This document shows positions 1-8,423 of a stretch of DNA of 63,133 nucleotides, in pieces. The stretch lies in the NCBI GenBank assembly GCA_900314685.1, contig OMWE01000014.1:1-63133 (forward strand). Reading direction: 5' to 3'. The stretch's first letter is position 1. Each line of letters opens with the position of its first letter. The position numbers were made by a program, and so were the translations under genes. Source of the DNA: an uncultured Actinomycetes bacterium. GTDB taxonomy: Bacteria > Actinomycetota > Coriobacteriia > Coriobacteriales > Atopobiaceae. Below the pieces are notes generated by a model that did no database searches, had not been told where the DNA came from, and saw only the letters and a list, made by a program, of their open reading frames with translations.

Positions 1-1
1 G

Positions 2-1801
2 GGCGGCGCGGGCGGAGCGGATGCCGCGGGCACTGCGGGCGGCACGCGCGCGAGGCGCCGCGGGCTGCTGCGCACCTTCCTCAGCTACTACCGCGGGCAG
101 ATGCACCTCTTCATCGGCGACATCGTCTGCGCCGTCGCCGTCGCGGGCATCGACCTGGCCTTTCCCCAGATCCTGCGCATGCTGACCGCGGGCCTCTTCA
201 CGCGCGGTGCCGCCGCGATCGAGGCCGTCCTTCTTTACCTCGCGCTGGGTCTGACGGGGATGTACCTGCTGCGCTTCGCGTGCCGCTACTTCGTCTGCTT
301 CTGGGGGCACGTGATGGGCTCGCGCATGGAGAGCCGGATGCGCGAGGACCTCTTCGACGCGTACGAGCGCATGAGCTTCACGTTCTTCGACCGCAACAAG
401 TCGGGCGACCTGATGAGCCGCCTGGTGAGCGACCTCTTCGACATCTCGGAGACCGCGCACCACGGGCCGGAGTTCCTGCTGATCGGCGCGGTGGAGATCA
501 TCGGCGCCTTCGTGATTCTGGGGCGCATCAACGCCCAGCTCACCTGCGCGATGGCCGTGGTGCTTGCGGCGCTCGTCGCGCTCAACACCGTGGCCAACCT
601 GCGCATGCGCGCGATCTACGACGAGAACCGCGTTGCCATCTCGGGCGTCAACTCGCGCCTGGAGGACTCGCTGGAGGGCGTGCGCGTGGTCAAGTCCTTC
701 GCCGCCGAGGACCTGGAGCGCGCCAAGTTCCGCCGCTCCAACGAGGCCTACCTCGACTCCAAGGTCCGCATGTACCGCGCGATGGGCATCTACCAGTCGC
801 TGATCGCGGTGATGATGGGCGGTCTCAACGTGGCCATCGTCGTGATGGGCGGCTGGCTGATCGCGCGCGGGCGGATGCAGCCCGCCGACCTGGCGACCTT
901 TGCGCTGTACACGTCGCTTTTCACGACGCCGATCACGAGCATCCTGGACTTCACCGAGATGTTCCAAAAGGCGGTCGCGGGCTTCCGGCGCTTCGTGGAG
1001 GTGCTGGAGACTCAGCCCGACATCCAGGACCGGCCGGGCGCGCCCGACCTGCGCGTGACCGCCGGCGCCGTCAGCTATCGCGACGTCCGCTTCTCCTACA
1101 CGCGGGAAGACGGACCGGTCCTCCAGGGGCTCACCCTCGACATTCGCCCCGGCGAGACGCTGGCACTCGTGGGCCCCTCGGGCGGCGGCAAGTCCACGAC
1201 CTGCTCGCTGCTGCCGCGCTTCTACGACGTGGATGCGGGCTCGATCCGCATCGATGGACAGGACGTGCGCGATGTGACGCAGCGGTCCCTGCGCGAGGCG
1301 ATCGGCTTGGTGCAGCAGGACGTGTACCTCTTCGACGGGACGGTTGCCGACAACATCGCGTACGGACGGCCCGACGCCACCGCCGATGAGATCCGCGAGG
1401 CCGCTCGACGCGCCCGCGTGGACGAGTTCATGCGCGACCTGCCCGACGGCTACGAGACGCAGGTGGGGGAGCGGGGCACGCGCCTGTCCGGCGGGCAGAA
1501 GCAGCGCATAGCGATCGCGCGCGTCTTCCTCAAGAACCCACCGATACTCATCTTCGACGAGGCGACCTCCGCACTCGACAACGAGTCCGAGGCCGCGGTG
1601 CAGGCGTCGTTGGCCGAGCTCGCCGCCGGGCGCACGACGATTATCATCGCGCACCGCCTCTCGACTATCCGCGACGCCGACGAGATCGTGACGATCGACC
1701 GCGGCCGCGTGGCAGAGCGCGGCACGCACGACGAGCTGCTCGCGCGCGACGGCACGTACGCGCGTTACTATCGCATGCAGTTTGCGGGCGAGCGGGCCTG
1801 A
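2..1801 (+). CDS. ABC exporter, fused membrane and ATP-binding domains (5' end outside window)
   Basis: Half-transporter of the ABCB/MsbA-like exporter type: one membrane domain followed by one nucleotide-binding domain, expected to work as a homo- or heterodimer in the cytoplasmic membrane. The reading frame is open from base 2, so the start lies upstream; the first in-window ATG (101) falls inside the first membrane helix and is unlikely to be the start. About six hydrophobic segments precede the ATPase, which shows Walker A GPSGGGKST, Q-loop LVQQD, signature LSGGQKQRIAIAR, Walker B ILIFDEATSALD and H-loop IIIAHRLST. All catalytic motifs are intact. The residues before TM1 are Ala/Gly-rich. 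The substrate cannot be read from sequence. A second half-transporter gene often lies directly upstream in such pairs, which here would be outside the window. Confidence 0.93.
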   Translation, partial: GGAGGADAAGTAGGTRARRRGLLRTFLSYYRGQMHLFIGDIVCAVAVAGIDLAFPQILRMLTAGLFTRGAAAIEAVLLYLALGLTGMYLLRFACRYFVCFWGHVMGSRMESRMREDLFDAYERMSFTFFDRNKSGDLMSRLVSDLFDISETAHHGPEFLLIGAVEIIGAFVILGRINAQLTCAMAVVLAALVALNTVANLRMRAIYDENRVAISGVNSRLEDSLEGVRVVKSFAAEDLERAKFRRSNEAYLDSKVRMYRAMGIYQSLIAVMMGGLNVAIVVMGGWLIARGRMQPADLATFALYTSLFTTPITSILDFTEMFQKAVAGFRRFVEVLETQPDIQDRPGAPDLRVTAGAVSYRDVRFSYTREDGPVLQGLTLDIRPGETLALVGPSGGGKSTTCSLLPRFYDVDAGSIRIDGQDVRDVTQRSLREAIGLVQQDVYLFDGTVADNIAYGRPDATADEIREAARRARVDEFMRDLPDGYETQVGERGTRLSGGQKQRIAIARVFLKNPPILIFDEATSALDNESEAAVQASLAELAAGRTTIIIAHRLSTIRDADEIVTIDRGRVAERGTHDELLARDGTYARYYRMQFAGERA

Positions 1802-1843
1802 TCAGCCCAGACGCACGACTGCCAGGCTTGGGCGCGCGGCCTG

Positions 1844-2335
1844 CTAGTCCAGATGCACTATTGTCACGGGTGTGCCGTGCTCCGCGAGGAGGGCGAGCAG
1901 GTCGTCCGTCTGCAGGAAGATCGTGGCTGTGTTCTCGTTTGGGTGGGCCGAGATCAGGCGGCCGGCGAAGGCCTCGTCCAGAAGGAAGCGCACACGGCGC
2001 GCCTCGTCGTTGAGGAGGCCGAGGGGTGTGACCGAGCCGGGAATCAGGCCCAGCATGTCGCGCAGGTCGTCCGCGGAGGCGAAGGACAGGCGGCGCGAAC
2101 CGATCTGGTGCTGCAGGGTCTTGAGGTCGACGCGCACGTCTTCGCGGCAGGTGAGCAGGTAGTAGGCGCGGTGCTTGTCGTCGCGCAGGAAGAGGTTCTT
2201 GGTGCCCGCCTCGGGATGGGGGAGGCGCAGCGCGTCGGCCTCGTCCACCGTGTAGACGGCGGGGTGCTCGACGGCCTCGTAGGCGATGCCTTGAGCGTCG
2301 AGCAGCCGGTAGATATCTTGTTTGCCGAGCGGCAT
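1844..2335 (-). CDS. proX: Prolyl-tRNA deacylase, ProX/YbaK-EbsC family
   Basis: A 163-residue free-standing trans-editing protein that resembles the editing domain of bacterial prolyl-tRNA synthetase and hydrolyses mischarged Ala- or Cys-tRNA(Pro). The N-terminal LDAQGIAYEAVEHPAVYTVDEA block, the GTKNLFLRD segment carrying the expected catalytic Lys, and the IPGSVTPLGLLND loop are family hallmarks. Length is normal for the family. It converges with the upstream exporter, only 42 bases apart. It starts at the ATG at 2335; the sequence just upstream is purine-rich (GGAGAGGAT) and makes a plausible ribosome site. There is no sign of transfer or damage. Confidence 0.9.
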   Translation of the reverse strand: MPLGKQDIYRLLDAQGIAYEAVEHPAVYTVDEADALRLPHPEAGTKNLFLRDDKHRAYYLLTCREDVRVDLKTLQHQIGSRRLSFASADDLRDMLGLIPGSVTPLGLLNDEARRVRFLLDEAFAGRLISAHPNENTATIFLQTDDLLALLAEHGTPVTIVHLD

Positions 2336-2454
2336 GGGCCATCCTCTCCGTGAGGGCCGGATACGGTCAGTGTAGCGCGCAATGACGCTGAAACGGTAGG
2401 GTTTATCTGGGGTTTTGTAGGTGTCTCATACTCGGGGGCAAAATAAAGCGAGTC

Positions 2455-2546
2455 AAAAAGTACCACAAATACCGAGTTAGGACAATTATTTATAAATAAT
2501 TATGCTGGGAATATAATAATTGCAACCGTAGTTTGTGGTACTTTTT
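2455..2546. repeat. 15-bp inverted repeat flanking an AT-rich core with an 18-bp palindrome
   Basis: The arms AAAAAGTACCACAAA (2455-2469) and its exact reverse complement (2532-2546) enclose 62 AT-rich bases. Inside is a perfect palindrome AATTATTTATAAATAATT at 2484-2501 and a TATAAT-like hexamer near 2513. It could be a small miniature transposable element, a multi-site operator, or a structured promoter. No target-site duplication could be assigned with confidence. Confidence 0.75.
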
Positions 2547-2891
2547 AGGGTGAGAAATCGCCGTATACGCCGATACCTGACTTCCTCCGCCGCAGGTCAG
2601 AGGCCCCGAAATTTCCGTCCGATACGGACCCCGTCGATAGCGGCACCCCAAAAAGCGCTGGTAGATGAGCTGAATTTTGGGTGTGATCTGGGGTATGGGC
2701 GGATAGGGCATTCCGAACGGTGTCCCGTACGCCAGGGCACCTGAGAATACCTGGGAAAACGATAAGCCTCTGACCTGCTCATATCCTGCCAGAGACGCTA
2801 TGGGGGCCTTTCTCGGCACGTTCGCCTCGCGAATGGCCTAGGAGTCACCCGTACATGTCTTCGTCGATTCTGAGGCATTCTAATGGCATGT

Positions 2892-2922
2892 TCTACCTGC
2901 GGTTTCTTTAACCGCAGGTAGA
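2892..2922. other. Perfect 13-bp stem-loop
   Basis: TCTACCTGCGGTT and its exact complement enclose a 5-base TCTTT loop. No T-tract follows on either strand, so it is a weak terminator candidate; it may be an RNA-processing or protein-binding hairpin. It sits about 30 bases beyond the hydA terminator. Confidence 0.6.
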
Positions 2923-2947
2923 TGGCTTGTCGATGCCGCGACGCATG

Positions 2948-2981
2948 AAAACGGGCGCGGATGTGCACCACCCGCGCCCGT
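2948..2981 (-). terminator. Rho-independent terminator of the hydrogenase operon
   Basis: On the minus strand, ACGGGCGCGG (from 2981) pairs with CCGCGCCCGT and is followed by TTTT (2951-2948). It begins 21 bases after the hydA stop. Confidence 0.85.
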
Positions 2982-3002
2982 CACACTTGCTTCGCAGCCG
3001 GA

Positions 3003-4988
3003 TTACCAGTCGACCCCGTCGGAGACGGAGGCGTCGGGCGCCTCCTCGGCCGCGCGGATCCACTCGCTGGGCATCCGCCAGGCGTGCTGGTCGGTGTGGA
3101 GCAGCTGCTCGGCGCGCTCGGACATCGGCTCGCCGAAATACTCCCGGTAGCAGCGGACGATCGCGGGGTTCTCGTAGGAGTTGCGGTACGTGGCCACGTG
3201 GTCGAGGCCGTAGAGCACCTGCCCGCGCGAGCCCGCGAGCTCCTCGCCGTCGTGGATGGGCTGGCCGCCGCCGCCCACGCAGCCGCCGGGGCACGCCATG
3301 ACCTCGACGAAGTCGTAGCTGACCTCGCCCGCGACCACCGCGCGGCAGAGGGCGTCCGCGTTGGCCAGGCCGCTCGCCACGGCCACGCGCACCGGGGTGC
3401 CCGCGAGATCGAAGGTGGCCTCCTTCCAGCCGCGCTCGCCGCGGACGTCGGCAAACATGTCGTCCGCCGGCGCCTTGCCCGTCACGAGGTAGTGGGCCGT
3501 GCGCAGGGCCGCCTCCATCACGCCGCCCGTCGCGCCAAAGATGATGCCCGCGCCTGTGCCGTAACCCAGCGGCTCGTCGAACGCGCTGTCCTCGAGCCGC
3601 CGCGGGTCGACGTGGTCGGCGCGCAGCATGCGCACGACCTCGCGCACCGTGAGCACGCAGTCCACGTCGGGGTCGCCGCAGGCGTCACGCATGTTGGGGT
3701 AGCCGGCCTCGGCCTTCTTGGCCACGCAGGGCATGATCGAGACCGAGAAGATCTTGTGCGGGTCGATGCCCAGCATCTCGGCGTAGTAGCTCTTGACCAC
3801 CGCGCCGAACATCTGCTGCGGGCTCTTGCTGGTCGAGACGTCGTCGACGAGCTGCGGGTAGTGCGCCTTGATGAAGCGGACCCAGCCCGGGCAGCACGAG
3901 GTGAACATGGGGAAGACGGACGGCGCGCCCGCGGCGGCAGCGGGGAAGACGGACGGCGCGCCCGCGGCCTCGGTCGTGCCGAGGGTCGCGGCGCCCGCGG
4001 CGGCAGCGCTTGTCTTCTCGGCGTTGCGCCGCATGTGGTGCAGGAGCTCCGTGCCCTCCTCCATGATCGTGAGGTCGGCGGAGAAGTCGGTGTTCACGAT
4101 GTAGTCGAAGCCCATCGGGCGCAGCGCCGCTACCAGGCGCTCGACCGTGGCCTCCTCCTCGCTGAGGCCCCAGTACTCGCCCCAGGACGTGCGGACCGAG
4201 GGCGCGATCTGCACGATCGTGGTGACGGTCGGATCGGCGAGCGCGTCGTAGACGCGCATCACGTCGTCGCGCTCGCGCAGGGCGCCGGTGGGGCAGTGCG
4301 TGATGCACTGGCCGCAGAGGGTGCAGTCCACGTCGCGGATGTCGAGGCCGCCGGCTACGTCCACGCGGGTGTGGGTCGCGCGGCTGGTGAGGCCCCAGAT
4401 GCTTGAGGCCTGGACCTTCTCGCACTCCTGGATGCAGCGCATGCAGCGGATGCACTTGCTGTTGTCGCGGATCAGCGGGAAGTCCATCGGCCACGAGCAG
4501 GGGTCGATGATCTTCGGATAGGGGAAGTCGATGACGCCCAGGTCGACGGCCACGGATTGCAGCATGCAGTTGCCCGAGCGCGTGCAGGTGGTGCACGAGG
4601 AGTTGTGCTGGCTGAGGAGCAGCATCATGTTCTCGCGGCGGGCCAGGCGGACGCGCGGGCTGTTGGTGAGGATGCGCATGCCCTCGCCCGCGACGTTGTT
4701 GCAGGCGGCGACCAGGCGCGGGGCGCCCTCGACCTCGACCACGCAGATGCGGCAGGAGCCGATCTCGTTGAGTTCGCGCAGGTAGCAGAGGGTGGGGACG
4801 TCGGCTCCGGCGGCGCGGCAGGCGTCCAGGATCGAGGTGCCCGCGGGCACGGTGACCTCGCGGCCGTCGACCGTGAGGGTGACGGTGGGGGCGGTTGTCT
4901 TCGCCGTGCGGGGGTCGCCGGGGGCGCCAGCCGTCGCGGTCGTGGCGGCCTCGGGCGCCATGGGTGTCTTCAGATCGGTCTCTACCAT
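3003..4988 (-). CDS. hydA: [FeFe] hydrogenase catalytic subunit
   Basis: A 661-residue cytosolic hydrogenase interconverting protons/electrons and H2. The N-terminal [2Fe-2S] domain (about residues 35-115) is followed by the His-type cluster (HNSSCTTCTRSGNC), two [4Fe-4S] motifs (CIRCMRCIQEC; CTLCGQCITHC) and the H-cluster domain with L1 TSCCPGW (Cys365/366), L2 MPCVAKKAE (Cys421) and L3 MACPGGCVGGGGQP (Cys566/570). All are intact. An Ala/Gly/Pro-rich insertion of about 35 residues sits immediately before L1 and contains two copies of an 11-residue repeat. The ATG at 4988 is preceded by GGGAGGGAG; upstream codons in frame belong to the neighbouring gene. The start overlaps the end of the upstream flavoprotein gene by 7 bases, so the two are translationally coupled. 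The CpI-like domain order (M3-type) suggests the flavoprotein supplies or accepts its electrons. Confidence 0.95.
   Translation of the reverse strand: MVETDLKTPMAPEAATTATAGAPGDPRTAKTTAPTVTLTVDGREVTVPAGTSILDACRAAGADVPTLCYLRELNEIGSCRICVVEVEGAPRLVAACNNVAGEGMRILTNSPRVRLARRENMMLLLSQHNSSCTTCTRSGNCMLQSVAVDLGVIDFPYPKIIDPCSWPMDFPLIRDNSKCIRCMRCIQECEKVQASSIWGLTSRATHTRVDVAGGLDIRDVDCTLCGQCITHCPTGALRERDDVMRVYDALADPTVTTIVQIAPSVRTSWGEYWGLSEEEATVERLVAALRPMGFDYIVNTDFSADLTIMEEGTELLHHMRRNAEKTSAAAAGAATLGTTEAAGAPSVFPAAAAGAPSVFPMFTSCCPGWVRFIKAHYPQLVDDVSTSKSPQQMFGAVVKSYYAEMLGIDPHKIFSVSIMPCVAKKAEAGYPNMRDACGDPDVDCVLTVREVVRMLRADHVDPRRLEDSAFDEPLGYGTGAGIIFGATGGVMEAALRTAHYLVTGKAPADDMFADVRGERGWKEATFDLAGTPVRVAVASGLANADALCRAVVAGEVSYDFVEVMACPGGCVGGGGQPIHDGEELAGSRGQVLYGLDHVATYRNSYENPAIVRCYREYFGEPMSERAEQLLHTDQHAWRMPSEWIRAAEEAPDASVSDGVDW
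3909..3968. repeat. 33-bp tandem repeat inside hydA
   Basis: Two copies of a 27-base identical block (3909-3935, 3942-3968) with a 33-base period encode GAPSVFPAAAA twice. A third, degenerate copy follows near 3991-4008. Confidence 0.9.
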
Positions 4989-6808
4989 TGGAGCTCCCTC
5001 CCGCCGCGGAAGGCGCCCATGCCGAAGTGGTCGCAGTGCAGGCAGCGCGAGCACTCCTGCTCGACCTCCTGCCGGGTGAGCCCCTTCTCGATCATGTCAA
5101 AGTCGTGCTTGCGCTCCTCGGCCTCGCGCAGGACGGTCTCGCAGCGGCCGCACTCGCCGATGCCGGCGGAGGTGACGGGCGGCAGGTCCACGTCGAGGAC
5201 GATCTTGTGGTCGTAGCCCAGGTAGTTGTCGATGTTGCCGGCAGCGACCTTGCCGGCGTTGACGGCGCGGATCACCGTGGCGGGGCCGGACTGGCAGTCG
5301 CCGCCGGAGAAGAGGCCGTCCCAGCCGGGCACGCTGGCGTCCTCGGTCACCTGGATGCGGCCGCGCTGTGCGGCGACGCCCTGCTCCTCGAAGGGCAGGC
5401 TCTCGATGGCCTGGCCGATGGCGACCATCACGCGTTCGCAGGGGATGGTGACCTCGGGGGAGTCGGCGGGGCGGGGCGCCGGGCGGCCGCCGCGATAGCC
5501 GCCGATGATCTGCGGCTGGACAACAAGACCGGTCACCTTGCCGGCCTCGTCGTGCTCGATGCGCACCGGGGCGTTGAGCTCCAGCAGCTCGCAGCCCTCG
5601 GCCTGGGCGCCGGCGATCTCCTCGTCCTGCGCGGTCATGTCGGCGGCGCGGCGGCGGTAGACGATCGAGACCTTGTCGGCACCGGCGCGCACGGCGGAGC
5701 GGGCCACGTCCATGGCCACGTTGCCGCCGCCGATCACGCAGACGCGCTGGCCGCGGTAGTCGGGGATCTCGTCGTCGCCGATTGCGCGCAGCATGGCCAC
5801 AGCGCTCTCCACGCCGACGGAGTCCTCACCGGGCAGGCCCAGCTTGCGGTCGGCGTGCGCGCCGATGGCCAGGTAGACGGCGTCGTAGTCGCGCCGTAGC
5901 GCCGCCAGGTCGTCCGTGACCTTGTGCTCGAGCTCCACGTGGACGCCCAGGTCGCAGATCCACTGGATCTCCTCGTCCAGGCGCTCGCGGGGCAGGCGGT
6001 AGTTGGGGATGCCGTAGCGCAGCATGCCGCCCAGGTGTTTGCGGGCCTCGAAGATCGTGGCGTCGTGGCCCATCAGCGTGAGGTAGTAGGCGCAGGACAG
6101 GCCGGCCGGGCCGCCGCCGACGATGGCGACGCGCTTGCCCGTCTTGTCCGCCATGCGGGGCGTGTAGGGGGCCTCCATGTGCTCGGTGGCGTAGCGCTTG
6201 ATCGCGCGGATGTTGATGGGGTTGTCGACCATGCCGCGGCGGCAGTTGATCTCGCAGGGGTGCTCGCAGACCAGGCCGCAGACCACGGGCAGGGGGTTGT
6301 CCTTGCGGATCAGGCGGACGGCGTCGGCGTTGCGGCCCGCGCCGACCAGCGCGATGTAGCCGGGGATGTCCACGCCCGCCGGGCAGCCCGACACGCAGGG
6401 GACCTTGACGGACTGCTCGAAGCCGCACGCGTGGTAGGTGACGTGGTGCTCGAAGTCGTCGCGGAAGCCGCGCACCGCCTCGAGCACCATCGCGCCCGCC
6501 TCGAATCCGATCGCGCAGTCGGCGGACAGGTAGATCGCCTGCGCGAGGCGCTCGATGTCGTCGATGGTCTGCATCGTCCCGTGTCCGCGCAGCACGTCGC
6601 TGAGCATGTGGCGCAGGGTGCGCAGGCCCACGCGGCAGGGCGTGCATTTGCCGCAGCTCTGCGTCGAGCACATGTCGACGAACGACATCGTGAACTCGAC
6701 CGGGCAGGGCGCCAGCGAGCTGACGGCCAGCCGGCGGCCGACCGCGGCGTGCAGCTCGTCCATGATGCGCTGCTCCTCGCTGCGCTCCATTACATGAAGC
6801 CTAGCCAT
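4982..6808 (-). CDS. NuoF-tail/GltD-like FAD-NAD(P) oxidoreductase fusion, hydrogenase partner
   Basis: A 608-residue Fe-S flavoprotein that very likely exchanges electrons between NAD(P)H and HydA. Residues 45-125 match only the C-terminal [4Fe-4S] region of NuoF (SCGKCTPC, Cys52/55/58, and Cys98 in SADC); the FMN and NADH-binding part of NuoF is absent. Residues 130-550 are a GltD/SfrB-type module: eight-cysteine Fer4 segment (Cys138, 142, 177, 181, 185, 189 visible), FAD site VGGGPAGLS, and a second nucleotide site IGGGNVAMDVARS. The C-terminal 60 residues add more cysteines (CGRC; CSRCLHC). The ATG at 6808 follows a GAGAGGAAG ribosome site. The open frame continues further upstream but without family resemblance or coding bias. 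Similar NuoF/GltD-like subunits accompany some [FeFe] hydrogenases and SfrAB-type NADPH oxidoreductases. NADH versus NADPH preference cannot be decided here. Confidence 0.88.
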   Translation of the reverse strand: MARLHVMERSEEQRIMDELHAAVGRRLAVSSLAPCPVEFTMSFVDMCSTQSCGKCTPCRVGLRTLRHMLSDVLRGHGTMQTIDDIERLAQAIYLSADCAIGFEAGAMVLEAVRGFRDDFEHHVTYHACGFEQSVKVPCVSGCPAGVDIPGYIALVGAGRNADAVRLIRKDNPLPVVCGLVCEHPCEINCRRGMVDNPINIRAIKRYATEHMEAPYTPRMADKTGKRVAIVGGGPAGLSCAYYLTLMGHDATIFEARKHLGGMLRYGIPNYRLPRERLDEEIQWICDLGVHVELEHKVTDDLAALRRDYDAVYLAIGAHADRKLGLPGEDSVGVESAVAMLRAIGDDEIPDYRGQRVCVIGGGNVAMDVARSAVRAGADKVSIVYRRRAADMTAQDEEIAGAQAEGCELLELNAPVRIEHDEAGKVTGLVVQPQIIGGYRGGRPAPRPADSPEVTIPCERVMVAIGQAIESLPFEEQGVAAQRGRIQVTEDASVPGWDGLFSGGDCQSGPATVIRAVNAGKVAAGNIDNYLGYDHKIVLDVDLPPVTSAGIGECGRCETVLREAEERKHDFDMIEKGLTRQEVEQECSRCLHCDHFGMGAFRGGRELQW

Positions 6809-7315
6809 TGTCTTCCTCTCCCTTGTGTGCCGTCCCGCGGCGCGCACACGCCACGGGAAACGTGCCCACACCGTAGCGAATATGCGATAAAAATACGAGC
6901 ATATTCGGTGATGTGTCTCTTGGGGTCGGTGAATAGGCAGGGACGCGGGGTTTGGTGCCTGCAAATGCGCTCGCGTCTGCCTTTGCGCGGTGGAATGCAG
7001 TTGAAAAGTGCGGTCGTGTGAGGCCTGGAATCCTCCATTCAGTAGCTCGGAATTCTGGCGAGTAGTCGGGTGCCGAAAATCTTTCCTTATTAGAAAAAAG
7101 ATTGATATATTGGATAATACGAACATGCCATGCGGAAAGCCGCGAGAGTGCGTGGCGGCTGCCGCCGGCCATGTTGCAGATCGCAATCGGTTGATGAGCG
7201 TGTCCGGCCGATTTGCCATAATGGAATCGAGCAAGGGAGCCGGCCTGAGCCGAATGGTGACGGACCGGAATCAGATAAGAGGGCGACCTACAGACGCAGC
7301 GCGAACGGAGCGAAC
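6809..7315. promoter_or_regulatory. 507-base divergent intergenic region
   Basis: Separates the hydrogenase operon (leftward) from a membrane protein gene (rightward). It contains a 9-bp perfect inverted repeat at 6877-6907 near the hydrogenase start and an AT-rich patch at 7075-7125 with a GATAAT-like hexamer that could be the promoter of the rightward gene. No gene is visible in it. Confidence 0.6.
6877..6907. promoter_or_regulatory. Candidate operator upstream of the hydrogenase operon
   Basis: CGAATATGC and its exact complement GCATATTCG are separated by 13 AT-rich bases, about 70-100 bases upstream of the flavoprotein start. It matches no operator consensus I know (it is not Rex- or FNR-like). 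It could be a repressor site or a leader hairpin. Confidence 0.45.
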
Positions 7316-8416
7316 ATGGCCAAGCATGCACGCGATGACGCATTCAAGGAGATGCCGGAGCCGGAGGACCGGGCGGTACCCGAGGAGACCGAGGGGGCGG
7401 CCGAGACCGAGGCGGCGGCCGAGACCGAGGCGGCAGCCGAGACCGTCGTGATGTCCGATACCGAGACCGTCGTCATGCCGGAGCATGCAGCGGATGCCTC
7501 GACTGAGTCGGAGCCCGCTGCGCACGAGGTCCCCGCCGAGAGCGACGGGACAGACGATACCGAGTCCGAGCCGGACGCTGCCGGTGAGTCCGAGCCGGAC
7601 GCTGCCGGTGAGCCCGGGGCCGACGCCGGCAGCGAGGCAGGGGCTGACGACGCCGACGAGTCCGAGGCGGACAGGACGGCCGACCTGACCGCCGCCATGC
7701 ATTTCGCGCAGGAGGCCAACGACACCCAGCGCTCGCGGATAAACACCGCGATCACCGCCATCGCTGCGATCGCGGTGATATGCGCGATCGTCTTTGGCGT
7801 CAGCATGCTCATGCCCGCCATCAGGGCGGCACGCTCCGCAAAGACGAACGGGTCGGCCGACGACCAGCCGCAGGCCCAGACCCAAACCGTTGAGGCCACG
7901 ACCGCGGCGCCCGAGGAGACGACGCAGGACACCGACGCGGAAGGGACGGAGTCCGCATCGGGCGCCCTCACCGTCGGCGGCAACGCCTTGGCCGCCCCGA
8001 GCGGCAGCACGGTCGTCACCACGCCCGAGGCAGCCGAGCGAATACAGGCGAACGAGTCGGCCGGGGACATTGCCGACTACGACCAGGAAGACGAACAGGT
8101 GACGGACGACACGTTTGACGGGGATACCGCCGACGGTGGCTCGAGCAGCGGCACGGGCACCAGCACGGGCACCAACACGGGCAACGGCGGCAATGCGGGC
8201 GGCGGCAATTCGAGCAGCGGCCAGACGGGGAGCGACGGCGACGCGAGCAGCGGTTCCGGTATCAGCGGTTCCGGCACCGGCTCGGGCGAGACTGGCGGTT
8301 CCGGCAGCGGCTCCGACGGGGGGAGCACCACCGCCCCGAGCGACGGAGGCACAGGCGGCGCCGACTCTGGCGCGAGCGGAGCCGCTGAGGCGACCGAGAC
8401 CGCCGCAGGGGAGTAG
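7316..8416 (+). CDS. Low-complexity single-pass membrane protein, function unknown
   Basis: A 366-residue protein with an acidic, repeat-rich N-terminal tail (about 1-140), one membrane segment at about 142-166 and an exported Ser/Gly/Thr-rich C-terminal region (about 240-366). The tail contains a triplicated ETEAAA block and an exact duplication of ESEPDAAG coded by a perfect 24-bp tandem repeat (7562-7609). No catalytic domain is visible. The predicted topology is N-in/C-out, with the Gly/Ser-rich part outside. The ATG at 7316 has GGAG eight bases upstream; in-frame upstream ATGs lack ribosome sites. It ends 7 bases before mmuM, so the two are probably co-transcribed. I do not recognise the family. 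Confidence 0.75.
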   Translation: MAKHARDDAFKEMPEPEDRAVPEETEGAAETEAAAETEAAAETVVMSDTETVVMPEHAADASTESEPAAHEVPAESDGTDDTESEPDAAGESEPDAAGEPGADAGSEAGADDADESEADRTADLTAAMHFAQEANDTQRSRINTAITAIAAIAVICAIVFGVSMLMPAIRAARSAKTNGSADDQPQAQTQTVEATTAAPEETTQDTDAEGTESASGALTVGGNALAAPSGSTVVTTPEAAERIQANESAGDIADYDQEDEQVTDDTFDGDTADGGSSSGTGTSTGTNTGNGGNAGGGNSSSGQTGSDGDASSGSGISGSGTGSGETGGSGSGSDGGSTTAPSDGGTGGADSGASGAAEATETAAGE

Positions 8417-8423
8417 GTTGATC

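Larger units (their letters stand above)
2336..3002. other. 667-base non-coding stretch with AT-rich island
   Basis: Lies between two genes read leftwards (proX start and hydA end). Bases 2440-2545 are strikingly AT-rich for this genome and hold nested palindromes; 2550-2880 has intermediate composition with several short stem-loops; 2892-2922 is a perfect 13-bp stem; 2948-2981 is the hydA terminator. A 109-codon open frame on the minus strand (2490-2819) lacks a convincing ribosome site, crosses the palindromes, and resembles no family I know, so it is not called a gene. Confidence 0.6.

Noticed and set aside
2490..2819. 109-codon open frame on the minus strand
   Set aside because: No ribosome site, crosses the palindromic island, composition unlike nearby genes, no recognised family.
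6809..7234. Longer N-terminus for the NuoF/GltD fusion
   Set aside because: The extra codons show no family similarity, are AT-rich, cover the operator candidate, and the ATG at 6808 has a good ribosome site.
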